Source of the DNA: Bradyrhizobium sp. Ai1a-2
GTDB lineage: Bacteria; Pseudomonadota; Alphaproteobacteria; Rhizobiales; Xanthobacteraceae
Length of the DNA stretch: 64,000 bases
NCBI RefSeq assembly: GCF_000426245.1
Contig: NZ_AUEZ01000001.1
Coordinates: forward strand, 1-64,000
Reading direction: 5' to 3'
The notes beneath the pieces were generated by a model. The model did no database searches and was not told the origin of the DNA. It worked only from the letters and a program-made list of their open reading frames with translations. A program made the position numbers and the translations under genes. How positions within the stretch are numbered: the stretch's first letter is position 1; the number at the start of each line of letters is the position of its first letter. Shown piece by piece: positions 25,646 through 34,425 of the stretch.

Positions 25646-26707
25646 ATGGGTCGGAAGATAGCTATCGTCGGAGCTGGTGCCGTCGGCGGGTATGCGGGTG
25701 CTCATATGGTGCAGGCGGGTGAGGACGTCACGTTCATCGATCCCTGGCCCGAGCACGTCGACCACATGAGGGAGCACGGACTACGCGTCACCCATGCACG
25801 GGACGTCGCGGAGTTCTCGGTTCCCGTGCGCGCGCTGCACATCACGGACGCACAGCAACTCGCCAAGGAGAAGCCGGTCGACATCGCCTTCGTCTGCATG
25901 AAGTCTTACGACACGGCCTGGGCGACCATGCTGATCCAGCAATATCTGGCGCCGGACGGCTATGTCGTGTCGCTGCAGAACCGCATGAATGAAGAGACGA
26001 TTGCCGGCATCGTCGGCTGGGGCAAGACGCTCGGATGCATTGCCAGCAGCATCACGGTCAACCTGCCTGAGCCCGGCCATATCCACCGCGGCGCGGGGAA
26101 GGGCGGGGCGGCACACACCGTATTTCGCGCCGGTGAAGTGCATGGCCGTCTCACGGCACGGGCGGAAGAAATCTGCCGTCTGGTTGGCTATTCCGACAGC
26201 GCCAAGGTGACCGGCAATCTCTGGGGCGAACGCTGGTCGAAACTGGTCGCCAACGTCATGGGCAACGGGCTCTCGGCCTGCACGGGGCTGCCGGGCGGAG
26301 ACATGTTGCAAAGCGAGCCGATACGCCGTTTCTCCACCCGGCTCGGCAGCGAAGCGATCCGCGTCGGCCAGGCGCTCGGCTATCAATTGGAGGAGATCCT
26401 GCACCTGCCGCCTGAGACGATCGCGCGGGCCGGAGAGGGAGACGAGACGGCGATGCGCGCCTGCGACGAGCAGCGCTTCAAGGACGGCAAGCGCACCTCC
26501 TCCGAGCAGCGTCCCTCGATGGGCCAGGACATGCAGAAGGGCCGGCGCACCGAGATCGAATTCCTCAACGGTTTCGTGGTCCGCGAAGGCGAGAAGATCG
26601 GCCTGTCCTGCGCGGCCAATGCCGTGCTGACGGACCTCGTCAAACGCGTGGAGCGGAATGAGCTGAGCGCGGATCCGCGGCACATCACGGAGCTGCGGTT
26701 GAACTGA
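25646..26707 (+). CDS. 2-dehydropantoate 2-reductase family protein (second copy)
   Basis: A 353-residue NAD(P)-dependent reductase; GGGGAGAAAGC precedes the ATG at 25646. The start MGRKIAIVGAGAVGGYAGAHM holds the dinucleotide motif. The family lysine is in NLWGERWSKLVANVMGNGLSACTGL, and RPSMGQDMQKGRRTEIEFLNGFVV aligns with the substrate-binding KTSMLQD...E region, with S/M for the usual K-T-S. It is longer and more divergent than standard PanE, suggesting another 2-oxo acid or oxo-acyl substrate. The gene follows an iclR gene by 149 bases and is a distant paralogue of the gene at 9132-10154. Confidence 0.85.
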   Translation: MGRKIAIVGAGAVGGYAGAHMVQAGEDVTFIDPWPEHVDHMREHGLRVTHARDVAEFSVPVRALHITDAQQLAKEKPVDIAFVCMKSYDTAWATMLIQQYLAPDGYVVSLQNRMNEETIAGIVGWGKTLGCIASSITVNLPEPGHIHRGAGKGGAAHTVFRAGEVHGRLTARAEEICRLVGYSDSAKVTGNLWGERWSKLVANVMGNGLSACTGLPGGDMLQSEPIRRFSTRLGSEAIRVGQALGYQLEEILHLPPETIARAGEGDETAMRACDEQRFKDGKRTSSEQRPSMGQDMQKGRRTEIEFLNGFVVREGEKIGLSCAANAVLTDLVKRVERNELSADPRHITELRLN

Positions 26708-26784
26708 GGTGCGCTCGCAAGAGCGGAGCAGGCCATGCTACCCCTCTTCACCACTTCACATGATTGGCCGGAAAACCGCGCGCC

Positions 26785-28362
26785 TCACTCCGGCAGCCCC
26801 GCCTTCCGCAACCCATCCGCGAAGGTCGCGAGGTCCTCCGGCCGGCGGATCGGGAGCCAATCCGCGAGATTGGAGACGCGCAGCGTGGGGTCGAGCTCGC
26901 GCAGATGCTTCATCGCGCGCTGCGCCTCGTCCGGCCGGCCCGCGAGCGCATGGCTCGCCGCGATCACACTGACGACCATCAGGAAGCTCGGCAACTCCCG
27001 GAAGGCTTTCTCCGCCCACGACGACGCGGCGTCGAAGCGCCCCGCGAACAGATGCGCCGCCGCCAGTCCGGCCTGCATGCGGTAGAGTTCGGGGTCGAGT
27101 GGGCTCAGCCTCATGGCGTGCGCGAAGTGCTCGATGGCGGCGTCCGGCTCGCCGTTCCAGGTCCGCAGGAATCCCGCAAGGAACCAGGCCGACGCGAGAT
27201 TGGGATTGAGCACGAGCGCCCGGTCGAGCAACGCGATGCCGCCGGCGACGTCATCGGTGAGGTGGGCGAGCGCATGCCCGCCGCGGGTGAGCGCGACCGC
27301 ATCGTCCCGGCCGAGGTCGACGGCTCGGCGCGCCAGGCGGGCACCCTCGGCGATCTCGCCTGGGCGATCGGTCATCCAGCCGTTGACCTTGCGCCAGAAA
27401 TAGCACCACGCCGCCACCGCATAGGCCGACGCGAAATTCGGGTCGCGCATGAGCGCGTGGTTGAACTGGCCGAGCGCCGCGTCGATCGACTCCCTTGATC
27501 CCAGATGGAGTTGCGCCATGCCGCGCAGATAGTAGTCGTAGGCGTCGAGGCTTTCGGTTGGCTTGCGCTTCGCGCGCTCGATCTCGGCCCGCTCGAGCTG
27601 CGGTGCGATCGCGCCGACGACGGCCTCGGTGACCTGATCCTGCAGCTCGAAAATATCATCGAGCGCGCTTTCGAAGCGCTCGGCCCACAGATGCGTCCCG
27701 GTGGTGGCATCGATCAGCTGCCCGGTGATGCGCACCTTGTGCGCCGCCTTGCGCACGCTGCCTTCCAGCACATAGCGCACGCCGAGCTCGCGGCCGACCT
27801 GTTTCACGTCGACCGCGCGGCCCTTGTAGGTGAAGCTCGAATTGCGTGCGATCACGAACAGCCAGCGAATGCGCGACAAGGCCGTGATGATGTCCTCCAC
27901 CACGCCGTCGGTGAAGTACTCCTGCTCGATGTCGCCGCTTAGGTTCAGGAACGGGAGCGCGGCAATGGAGGGCCTGTCGGGGAGGGTCGGCGCCTCTGCG
28001 ATGGTCCTGCCCGGTGCGTCGGGCTCGGTGCTGACCGCGGCGGAGCGACTGGCGATCTCGCTGACGTCGCCGACGAACCGGAATCCCTTGCGGGCGAGCG
28101 TTCGAAGCAGCCGCTGGTGCTGCCCGCTGTCGCCGATGGCCTTGCGCGCCGCATTGATGTGACTGGTCAGGGTCGATTCAGAGACGATCCGCCCGGCCCA
28201 CACGGCATCCAAAAGCTCGTCCTTGCTGACGACGTGCTCGCGGTTCCGCACCAGATGGAGCAGCAGGTCGAAGACCTGCGGCCCGACGGCGATCGGCTCG
28301 GCGCTGCGCGTGAGCTCCCGCCGGTCCGAGTCGATCACGTAGTCCTCGAACGCGTACTGCAC
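26785..28362 (-). CDS. CadC-like winged-helix regulator with TolB-like and TPR domains
   Basis: A 525-residue protein. Residues 1-100 form an OmpR/PhoB-type DNA-binding domain (YVIDSDRRELTRSAEPIAVGPQVFDLLLHLVRNRE...GKGFRFVGDV type ending, here ARKGFRFVGDV). Residues 130-270 resemble the TolB-like segment common in adenylate-cyclase/CadC-type proteins (IAALPFLNLSGDIEQEYFTDGVVEDIITALSR...VRYVLEGSVRK...WAERFE). The rest is TPR-like repeats. No transmembrane helix is seen between them, unlike CadC, so it is probably soluble. It is divergent from the NmrA-type gene at 28640 and may control that run. Confidence 0.87.
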   Translation of the reverse strand: MQYAFEDYVIDSDRRELTRSAEPIAVGPQVFDLLLHLVRNREHVVSKDELLDAVWAGRIVSESTLTSHINAARKAIGDSGQHQRLLRTLARKGFRFVGDVSEIASRSAAVSTEPDAPGRTIAEAPTLPDRPSIAALPFLNLSGDIEQEYFTDGVVEDIITALSRIRWLFVIARNSSFTYKGRAVDVKQVGRELGVRYVLEGSVRKAAHKVRITGQLIDATTGTHLWAERFESALDDIFELQDQVTEAVVGAIAPQLERAEIERAKRKPTESLDAYDYYLRGMAQLHLGSRESIDAALGQFNHALMRDPNFASAYAVAAWCYFWRKVNGWMTDRPGEIAEGARLARRAVDLGRDDAVALTRGGHALAHLTDDVAGGIALLDRALVLNPNLASAWFLAGFLRTWNGEPDAAIEHFAHAMRLSPLDPELYRMQAGLAAAHLFAGRFDAASSWAEKAFRELPSFLMVVSVIAASHALAGRPDEAQRAMKHLRELDPTLRVSNLADWLPIRRPEDLATFADGLRKAGLPE

Positions 28363-28639
28363 GTCGCCCTCTCATCGCCGCTCAAGCCATTGATAGCACG
28401 GCGATCATCGCCGAAGCTCGGCCGACTTGTCGCGCCGGCAAAGCAAGCGGAAACTGCCGGAACAGCGGGGCGCTTTCTTGGCACGTCTTGCTCTTTTGTC
28501 CCACTGTCTTGGACGGAAACCCACGCGAAATTCAATCGCGCCTCAAGGCCGCCTCAAGGCTTTCCGGCCGCCGATCCGGCATCCTCCCCGTCGAAATCAC
28601 AACCTGACACTCCCTTGCATACCCTTGGAGGGCAAAATC

Positions 28640-29395
28640 ATGAAAATTGTCGTCATCGGAGGCACCGGCCTCATCGGATCAAAGCTCGTCAAGAAACTGC
28701 AGGAGAAGGGTCACGATGCCATCGCGGCCGCGCCCAATACCGGCGTCAACACCATCACGGGCGAGGGACTGAAAGAGGCGCTCTCCGGCGCACAGGTCGT
28801 CGTCGATCTGGCGAACGCGCCGGTGTGGGAGGACAAGGCGGTGCTCGAATTCTTCGAGACCTCGGGCCGCAACCTGATGGCCGCGGAAAAGGCCGCCGGC
28901 GTGAAGCATCATCTGGCGCTGTCGATCGTCGGCAGCGACCGCAGTCCCGACAGTGGCTACCTCCGCGCCAAGGTGGCGCAGGAGAATCTGATCAAGGCGT
29001 CCGGCATTCCCTATACGATCCTGCGCTCGACGCAGTTCTTCGAGTTCGTCGGAGGCATCGTCAAATCGGGCGCAGAGGGCGATGTGGTCCGGCTGTCGCC
29101 CGCGCTATTCCAGCCGATTGCCTCGGACGACGTGGTCGCCAACTTGGCCGAGCTGACGCTCGCACCGCCACTGAACGGCATCGTCGAGGTTGCGGGCCCG
29201 GAAGCCTGTCCGATGGACCAGTTCGCGCGCAAGTTCCTGGCCGCGAGCGGCGACCAGCGCAAGGTGATCGCTGACGTGCACTGGCGCTACTTCGGAGCCG
29301 AGCTGAACGACCGCTCGCTGACGCCCGGCGATCGCCCCCGCCTCGGCTCCATCCGCTTTGACGACTGGCTCAGCCGCAACGCGGCTCATGGCTGA
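28640..29395 (+). CDS. NAD(P)-binding NmrA-type reductase
   Basis: A 251-residue atypical short-chain dehydrogenase. It starts MKIVVIGGTGLIGSKLVKKL with TTGGAGGGC upstream, and the GGTGLIG dinucleotide motif is at the N-terminus. A substrate-domain segment YTILRSTQFFEFVGGIVKSG follows, typical of the NmrA / NAD(P)H-azoreductase group. The usual YxxxK catalytic pair is not obvious except YLRAKVAQENLI. It is the first gene of a same-strand run with a cupin, a metallo-hydrolase and a nitroreductase, suggestive of redox detoxification of an aromatic or nitro compound. Confidence 0.85.
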   Translation: MKIVVIGGTGLIGSKLVKKLQEKGHDAIAAAPNTGVNTITGEGLKEALSGAQVVVDLANAPVWEDKAVLEFFETSGRNLMAAEKAAGVKHHLALSIVGSDRSPDSGYLRAKVAQENLIKASGIPYTILRSTQFFEFVGGIVKSGAEGDVVRLSPALFQPIASDDVVANLAELTLAPPLNGIVEVAGPEACPMDQFARKFLAASGDQRKVIADVHWRYFGAELNDRSLTPGDRPRLGSIRFDDWLSRNAAHG

Positions 29396-29456
29396 AGCAC
29401 AGGAGATAACCATGATCATCCGAGCGGGTGCCGGGCAACGAACGAAAGAGGCGACC

Positions 29457-29846
29457 ATGACGATCAAACTCGTTGCGTTGGCTCTTCTGTGCCTCATGAC
29501 CGGCACGGCGGTGGCTCAGGAGCCTAAGGTCACGTCACTCATGTCCAAGGATCTTCCGGAGAGTCCCGGCAGGGAAGCTCTGATGATCACGGTCGAGCAT
29601 GCGCCCGGCGGATCGAGCGCTATCCACCGACACAACGCACATGCGTTTGTGTACGTGCTGGAGGGCTCCGTCGTGATGCAGTTGAAGGGAGGACAACAGG
29701 TGACGCTGACACCAGGACAGTCCTTCTATGAAGGCCCCGATGACGTCCATGTCGTCGACCGGAACGCAAGCAGCACCCAGCCGGCGAAGTTCCTGGTGGT
29801 CTTGATCAAGGACAAGGGGGCCCCAGCGCTCGTGCCCGCACAGTGA
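29457..29846 (+). CDS. Secreted cupin-domain protein
   Basis: A 129-residue protein if started at 29457 (AGAGGCGACC upstream), which yields a signal peptide MTIKLVALALLCLMTGTAVAQ. A second ATG at 29412 also has a good AGGAGATAACC site and would add 15 residues. The single cupin domain has the two motifs: HAPGGSSAIHRHNAHAFVYVLEG (His metal ligands) and GQSFYEGPDDVHVVDRN. It is periplasmic by signal. The family includes small dioxygenases and ligand-binding cupins; no specific reaction can be assigned. Confidence 0.82.
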   Translation: MTIKLVALALLCLMTGTAVAQEPKVTSLMSKDLPESPGREALMITVEHAPGGSSAIHRHNAHAFVYVLEGSVVMQLKGGQQVTLTPGQSFYEGPDDVHVVDRNASSTQPAKFLVVLIKDKGAPALVPAQ

Positions 29847-29899
29847 CTGTTACGGCAACTCAAGTACTCGAAAGGCAAGGCAGTCAGCAGGAGACAAGC

Positions 29900-30856
29900 A
29901 TGAGCTCGGACAACACTTCACACCCCTCGGTCAAGTACTGCGTCGACAGCGTGAACGCGAAGTATATCCACGGTAGACCTGAGCCCGAGTTGGTTCCGTC
30001 GCGCTACGCGCTGAAGGTCGGCGCGATTGACGTGCTGGTGGTTAGCGATGGGGTGCTATCGCTGCCAGGCGCGATGTTGGGCCACAACGTTGACCCGTCC
30101 GTCCGGGCGGCCTGGCTGGAGGACATGTTCCTGCCGCCGGACGTGCTCGAGTGGGCGCTGAACGTGGTCGTGGTGCGTAGCGGCGGCCGGACCATACTCA
30201 TCGACGCTGGGATGGGGGCGGAGTTTCCGGACTTGCCGCGGGCCGGGCGGACGGTCCAGCGACTGGAGGCCGCCGGCATCGATCTCGCGTCCGTGACCGA
30301 CGTGGTGCTTACCCACATGCACATGGACCACGTCGGCGGGCTGCTCGTCGACGGAGTGAGGGAGCGGCTGCGTCCGGACCTGCGCATCCACGTGGCGGCC
30401 GCCGAAACCAAGTTCTGGGAGTCGCCCGATTTCTCCCACGTCTCCATGCCGCCGGGGTTCCCGGACGCGCTTCGGCGGACGGCCAAGCGGTTCTTGCACG
30501 AGTACCAGAGCCAGTTGCGGACGTTCGAGGAGAAGCACGAGGTGGCGCCGGGGGTGCTCGTCACACGCACTGGCGGCCACACCCCCGGGCACAGCGTGGT
30601 CCGCCTGGCATCCGGCAGCGACCGGCTGACGTTCGCCGGCGACGCCGTATTCCAGGTCGGGTTCGAGCACCCCGACTGGTACAACGGCTTCGAGCACGAC
30701 CCGGAGGAGGCGGCCCGCGTCCGTATCAGTCTTTTGCGGGAGCTGGCGGCGAACCGCGAGTCGCTGGTGGCCACTCACCTGTCGTTCCCGTCCGTCTGCC
30801 ATGTGGCGGTCGACGGCGACGTCTTTCGTTGGGTGCCGGGCCCCTGGGAGTACTGA
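29900..30856 (+). CDS. Metallo-beta-lactamase fold hydrolase
   Basis: A 318-residue cytosolic metallo-hydrolase (start 29900, CAGGAGACAAGC before the ATG). The zinc ligands are all present: THMHMDHVGG (HxHxDH), the third histidine in TGGHTPGHSVV, the aspartate in TFAGDAVF and the last histidine in LVATHLSFP. The family includes lactonases, glyoxalase II-like and arylsulfatase-like enzymes. No signal peptide is seen. The next gene, a nitroreductase, overlaps or abuts the 3' end, so they are co-transcribed. Confidence 0.88.
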   Translation: MSSDNTSHPSVKYCVDSVNAKYIHGRPEPELVPSRYALKVGAIDVLVVSDGVLSLPGAMLGHNVDPSVRAAWLEDMFLPPDVLEWALNVVVVRSGGRTILIDAGMGAEFPDLPRAGRTVQRLEAAGIDLASVTDVVLTHMHMDHVGGLLVDGVRERLRPDLRIHVAAAETKFWESPDFSHVSMPPGFPDALRRTAKRFLHEYQSQLRTFEEKHEVAPGVLVTRTGGHTPGHSVVRLASGSDRLTFAGDAVFQVGFEHPDWYNGFEHDPEEAARVRISLLRELAANRESLVATHLSFPSVCHVAVDGDVFRWVPGPWEY

Positions 30857-30918
30857 TCGCCGAACGAGACCACAGCATGCGTTTGAACGAAACGGATGGC
30901 CGGCGGGAGGCGATCACT

Positions 30919-31584
30919 ATGGACGTATATGAGGCAGTCACAAGCCGACGGGCGGTGCGCGGATTCAAAGACGAGCCTGTGTCGAGGGACGTGCTTCAGC
31001 GCGTGCTGTCCGCCGCCGCTTGGTCGCCGTCCGGATCGAACATCCAGCCGTGGAACATCTACCTGCTGACCGGCGCGCCGCTGGCCGAGCTCAAGACACG
31101 CGCCGTCGAGCGCGTGTGCCACGGCGACCCCTGGGACGGGCGGCAATACGAGATGTACCCGCCCGCGCTGAAGTCCCCATACGGGGAGCGCCGATCCGCC
31201 TTCGGCAAGGAGCGCTACAGCGCGCTCGGCATTGCGCGCGAGGACTGGGAGGCGCGCCAGCGGGCGGCCATCGGCAACTGGAACTGTTTCGGCGCGCCCG
31301 CAGCCCTGTTCTGCTACATCGACCGCGACCTGGGCCGGCCCCAATGGGCCGACGTCGGCATGTATCTGCAGACCGTCATGCTGCTGCTCCGCGCCGAGGG
31401 GCTGCACAGTTGCCCGCAGATGGCGTGGTCGCAGGTTCGCGAGACGGTCGCGGAGGTCCTGTTGCCCTCGGACGGGCTCATCCTGTTCTGCGGCATGTCG
31501 ATCGGGTACGAGGACCCTACGGTGAGTTACGCCCGTACGGGCCGCGCCCCGCTCGACGAGACGGTCACGTTCGTCGGCGGTTAG
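30919..31584 (+). CDS. Nitroreductase family protein
   Basis: About 221 residues from ATG 30919 (GGGAGGCGATC upstream; 30877 is an alternative start). This is an FMN-binding nitroreductase: MDVYEAVTSRRAVRGFKDEPV, AAWSPSGSNIQPWNIYLLTG (FMN phosphate), WADVGMYLQTVMLLLRAEGLHSCPQMAW and ILFCGMSIGYEDP. These enzymes reduce nitroaromatics or quinones with NAD(P)H. It is the last gene of the run beginning with the NmrA-type reductase. Confidence 0.9.
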   Translation: MDVYEAVTSRRAVRGFKDEPVSRDVLQRVLSAAAWSPSGSNIQPWNIYLLTGAPLAELKTRAVERVCHGDPWDGRQYEMYPPALKSPYGERRSAFGKERYSALGIAREDWEARQRAAIGNWNCFGAPAALFCYIDRDLGRPQWADVGMYLQTVMLLLRAEGLHSCPQMAWSQVRETVAEVLLPSDGLILFCGMSIGYEDPTVSYARTGRAPLDETVTFVGG

Positions 31585-31773
31585 CCGCAACACTCCGATC
31601 GACGGTTTCATTGGATAGTTCGCTGCATCTGCTCACGGCATCAAGTGGCCCTTCGCGTCGTTTTGCGACGATGCTTTCGGAGCGACGCGGACATTCAGAA
31701 AGCCGCGCTTACCGAACCGGATTTATGAGTACGCGTCCCAGAGCGTGATGACTTTTCTTCGAATAGTCATGCC

Positions 31774-31844
31774 GCTCTAGCTCTTTGTTTGAGCATGATC
31801 TTTTTCGGAAAATCGGTCCCCACTTTTCCGGATCATGCTCTAGC
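31774..31844. repeat. Dispersed palindromic element (GAGCATGATC type)
   Basis: Inverted arms GAGCATGATC/GATCATGCTC with an inner TTTTTCGGAAAA and TTTTCCGG arrangement. A related, decayed sequence sits at 42-120. Confidence 0.6.
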
Positions 31845-31903
31845 TGAAAAATAGGGAGAATTGGCGCCGGCAGCAGTTAGTCCGGAAGCCGCTTGACTGA
31901 TAA

Positions 31904-31936
31904 GAGCATATACCCATATATTTAGGAGCATATGCT
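31904..31936. promoter_or_regulatory. Candidate MarR-type operator
   Basis: GAGCATAT occurs at 31904-31911 and 31926-31933, exactly 22 bp apart (two helical turns); the second is part of the perfect palindrome AGCATATGCT (31927-31936). It lies 20 bases before the NmrA-type start codon, and a MarR gene follows that gene. Confidence 0.5.
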
Positions 31937-31956
31937 TCTAACGAAGGATTCTCGTC

Positions 31957-32850
31957 ATGAGTGAAGCTGAGTTTCTTGTGAGCGGTGCTACCGGACACAC
32001 CGGCGGTGCTGCCATCGACGAACTGCTCAAGATGGGCAGGCGCGTGCGGGCCTATGTGCGCTCGGACGGTGAACGGGCCGCTGCGCTGCGGGCTCGCGGC
32101 GTCGATATCGCGGTCGGCGATTTCACCGACATCGACCGCATCCGTGCGGCCATGGAAGGCATTCGATCGGCCTATTTCCTTCATCCGATCGCGCCGGGAA
32201 TCATCGGCGCCACTGCCTATTTCGCGCAGGCTGCGAAGGAGGCGGGCGTTACTGCTATCGTCAACATGTCGCAGATCTCGGCGCGCCGGGAGGCGAAAAG
32301 CCATGCTGCGCAGGACCACTGGGTTGCCGAGCGGGTCTTCGATTGGTCAGGTGTCGCAACGACGCATCTCCGTCCCACCTTCTTTGCCGACTGGCTTGTC
32401 TACCCGCATCTCGGCAAGGATATCTGGGCCAGGAAGAAGATCGAATTTCCATTCGGGAACGGCCGTCACGCGCCCATCGCCAGCGAAGACCAGGGGCGAG
32501 TCATCGCCCACATCCTGGCCAATCCAAAAGGCCATGAGGGCAAGACCTACACGCTTCATGGCCCGGTCGAGATGAACCATACGGAGATCGCCGCCGCCAT
32601 GAGCAAGGTCCTTGGCGCCAAGATCGAGTATGCGCCGACCTCGATCGAGGAGTTCAAGCAGAACATGGAGCAAGTGCTCAAGTTTCCCCCGTTCCTGGTG
32701 CAACACCTCGTCGAAGTCGCGCAGAACTATCGCGATGGCATCTTCGCGGGCACGAACGACAACGTCGAGAAGATCACCGGGACGCCCGCGCTTTCGGTGC
32801 CCGCTTTCATCGAAAAATACCGCCACGTCTTTGTCGGACAAGGGCGCTGA
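31957..32850 (+). CDS. NmrA-like NAD(P)-binding protein
   Basis: A 297-residue atypical short-chain dehydrogenase: N-terminal EFLVSGATGHTGGAAIDELLKMG (GxxGxxG), AYVRSDGERAAALRARGVDIAVGDFTD (NADP-binding region) and an NmrA-like substrate domain with THLRPTFFADWLVYP. It is the first gene of a pair with a marR gene 36 bases downstream and has an operator-like repeat immediately upstream, which suggests MarR-controlled expression in response to a reactive or phenolic compound. The physiological substrate is unknown. Confidence 0.87.
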   Translation: MSEAEFLVSGATGHTGGAAIDELLKMGRRVRAYVRSDGERAAALRARGVDIAVGDFTDIDRIRAAMEGIRSAYFLHPIAPGIIGATAYFAQAAKEAGVTAIVNMSQISARREAKSHAAQDHWVAERVFDWSGVATTHLRPTFFADWLVYPHLGKDIWARKKIEFPFGNGRHAPIASEDQGRVIAHILANPKGHEGKTYTLHGPVEMNHTEIAAAMSKVLGAKIEYAPTSIEEFKQNMEQVLKFPPFLVQHLVEVAQNYRDGIFAGTNDNVEKITGTPALSVPAFIEKYRHVFVGQGR

Positions 32851-32886
32851 AGGTTCTGATCATCAACGGAGATCGCGAGGGGAAAA

Positions 32887-33348
32887 ATGCTGCTGGCCAA
32901 CCAACCGCTCAGGGTGGACGAGTGCAACTGCAACGCCATGAGGAGGGCGAGCCGGCAGATCACCCGCTTTTACGATGCTCATCTTGAGCCGACGGGCCTG
33001 CGCATCACGCAGTTTCTTACCCTGGCGGTCCTCGACGAGGTGGGGAGTGCAGCGATCAATGCCCTTGCCGAACGCCTCGACATCGAACGAACGGCGATGG
33101 GGAAAATGGCCGGCTTTCTGGAGCGTGACGGCCTGATCAAGATCCGGCCGTCACCCACTGACGGCCGAAGCCGCCTCATCGAACTCACCGAAAAGGGGCG
33201 CCGTCTTCACGCTGAAGCGGCCCCTCTCTGGCGCGAAGCCCAACGGCAATTCGAGCAACTGAACGGTGCGAAAAATGTAACAGAACTGCGGCGGGGACTG
33301 AGAAAGATGGTCGTCGGCAGCCTGGCGACAAGTTCATCCGAAGACTGA
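32887..33348 (+). CDS. MarR family transcriptional regulator
   Basis: A 153-residue winged-helix repressor: ITQFLTLAVLDEVGSAAINALAERLDIERTAMGKMAGFLERDGLIKIRPSPTDGRSRLIELTEKGRRL covers the recognition helix and the wing (DGRSR). Two closely spaced cysteines at the N-terminus (VDECNCNAMRRASRQITRFYD) recall redox-sensing MarR proteins such as those responding to thiol-reactive compounds. It lies 36 bases behind the NmrA-type gene. Confidence 0.92.
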   Translation: MLLANQPLRVDECNCNAMRRASRQITRFYDAHLEPTGLRITQFLTLAVLDEVGSAAINALAERLDIERTAMGKMAGFLERDGLIKIRPSPTDGRSRLIELTEKGRRLHAEAAPLWREAQRQFEQLNGAKNVTELRRGLRKMVVGSLATSSSED

Positions 33349-33642
33349 ATTTCCTACCGCTTCAGGCGCGCCGGCATCGTCGGCTGGTGCAAGACGCTCG
33401 CTCCAAGGCTCGCGTTCACGCCCTCGCAATAGCAGAACAAATTGACGTTACCCGCGGGCGGAGCGGACAGACTTCGTCTCCGTGAATCGGGCTGGCTGCA
33501 AAAAGGCAGCACGTGCTCGAATCGAAGGCAGCGAGAAGCCGATCCGGCCGGAACGCACGCTCAACATCGCAATTTCTTACGCATCTATGCCGTCGAGTTT
33601 GGCACGGTGGTTGCTTGAAGTGCATGGTGGACAGGAGACACC

Positions 33643-34425
33643 ATGTCATCGCCCAAAGTGCAACTTCGTTTGAACGGCATGCGCAAGAGCTTTCCTGGAA
33701 AGGAAGCTGCGACGCAGGTTCTCGACGGCTTGACCTTCGATATCCATGAGCGTGATTTCGTCAGCATCATTGGCCCGAGTGGCTGTGGCAAGACGACAGT
33801 GTTCAATATTATCGCCGGCCTCGTGGATCCCGACGATGGCGTCATGCTCTATCGCGGCCAGGAAGTGGAAAGCCTGCGCGGTCGCGTGGGCTATATGATG
33901 CAAAAGGACTTGCTTTTCCCTTGGCGCACGGTGCTGGACAACGTCCTGCTCGGCCTTGAGACCAAGGGCGTCGATCCCAAACGGGCGCTGGATACCGCGA
34001 GGGAATATCTCAGCACGTTCGGTCTTTCCGGCTTCGAGAATTCGTATCCCAAGATGCTGTCCGGCGGCATGCGTCAGCGCGTGGCCTTGATCCGCACGCT
34101 CGTGCTCGATCCCGACATCCTGTTGCTCGATGAGCCGTTCTCGGCGCTCGATTATCAGACGCGGCTGTATCTCGAGGGCATTCTGATGGAGGCGGTGGAA
34201 ACCTTTCACAAGACCGTGATCCTCGTGACCCATGACATCGACGAGGCAGTGGCGCTTTCCAAACGTGTGGTCGTGCTCAGCCAACGTCCGGCGCGCGTGA
34301 AGGCCGTTCACGACATCGCGCTGAACGAACATTCTCCAATCGCAGCGCGAAGCGATCCGCGCTTCTCCGGTTATTTCCACACGCTCTGCGCGGAGCTCGA
34401 TATCCAGACCAGGAAGAGTGCATGA
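33643..34425 (+). CDS. NitT/TauT-family ABC transporter ATP-binding protein
   Basis: A 260-residue ATPase with ACAGGAGACACC before the start. Walker A is GPSGCGKTT, Q-loop YMMQKDLLFPW, signature LSGGMRQRVALIRTL, Walker B ILLLDEPFSALD and switch His in LVTHDIDEA, all characteristic of the nitrate/sulfonate/taurine (SsuB/TauB/ThiZ) group. It overlaps the permease gene by 4 nt (ATGA). The operon is ATPase-permease-binding protein, followed by an amidase. Confidence 0.94.
   Translation: MSSPKVQLRLNGMRKSFPGKEAATQVLDGLTFDIHERDFVSIIGPSGCGKTTVFNIIAGLVDPDDGVMLYRGQEVESLRGRVGYMMQKDLLFPWRTVLDNVLLGLETKGVDPKRALDTAREYLSTFGLSGFENSYPKMLSGGMRQRVALIRTLVLDPDILLLDEPFSALDYQTRLYLEGILMEAVETFHKTVILVTHDIDEAVALSKRVVVLSQRPARVKAVHDIALNEHSPIAARSDPRFSGYFHTLCAELDIQTRKSA

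Larger units (their letters stand above)
31585..31956. other. Intergenic region with a palindromic repeat and a candidate operator
   Basis: No gene. It holds a palindromic element (GAGCATGATC at 31791-31800 and GATCATGCTC at 31831-31840, with nested TTCGGAAAA/TTTTCCGGA) and, before the NmrA-type gene, a GAGCATAT direct repeat described separately. Confidence 0.55.

Noticed and set aside
28117..29274. Plus-strand open frame overlapping the NmrA-type gene
   Set aside because: It lies in another frame over 28640-29274, where the GGTGLIG-containing frame is clearly coding.
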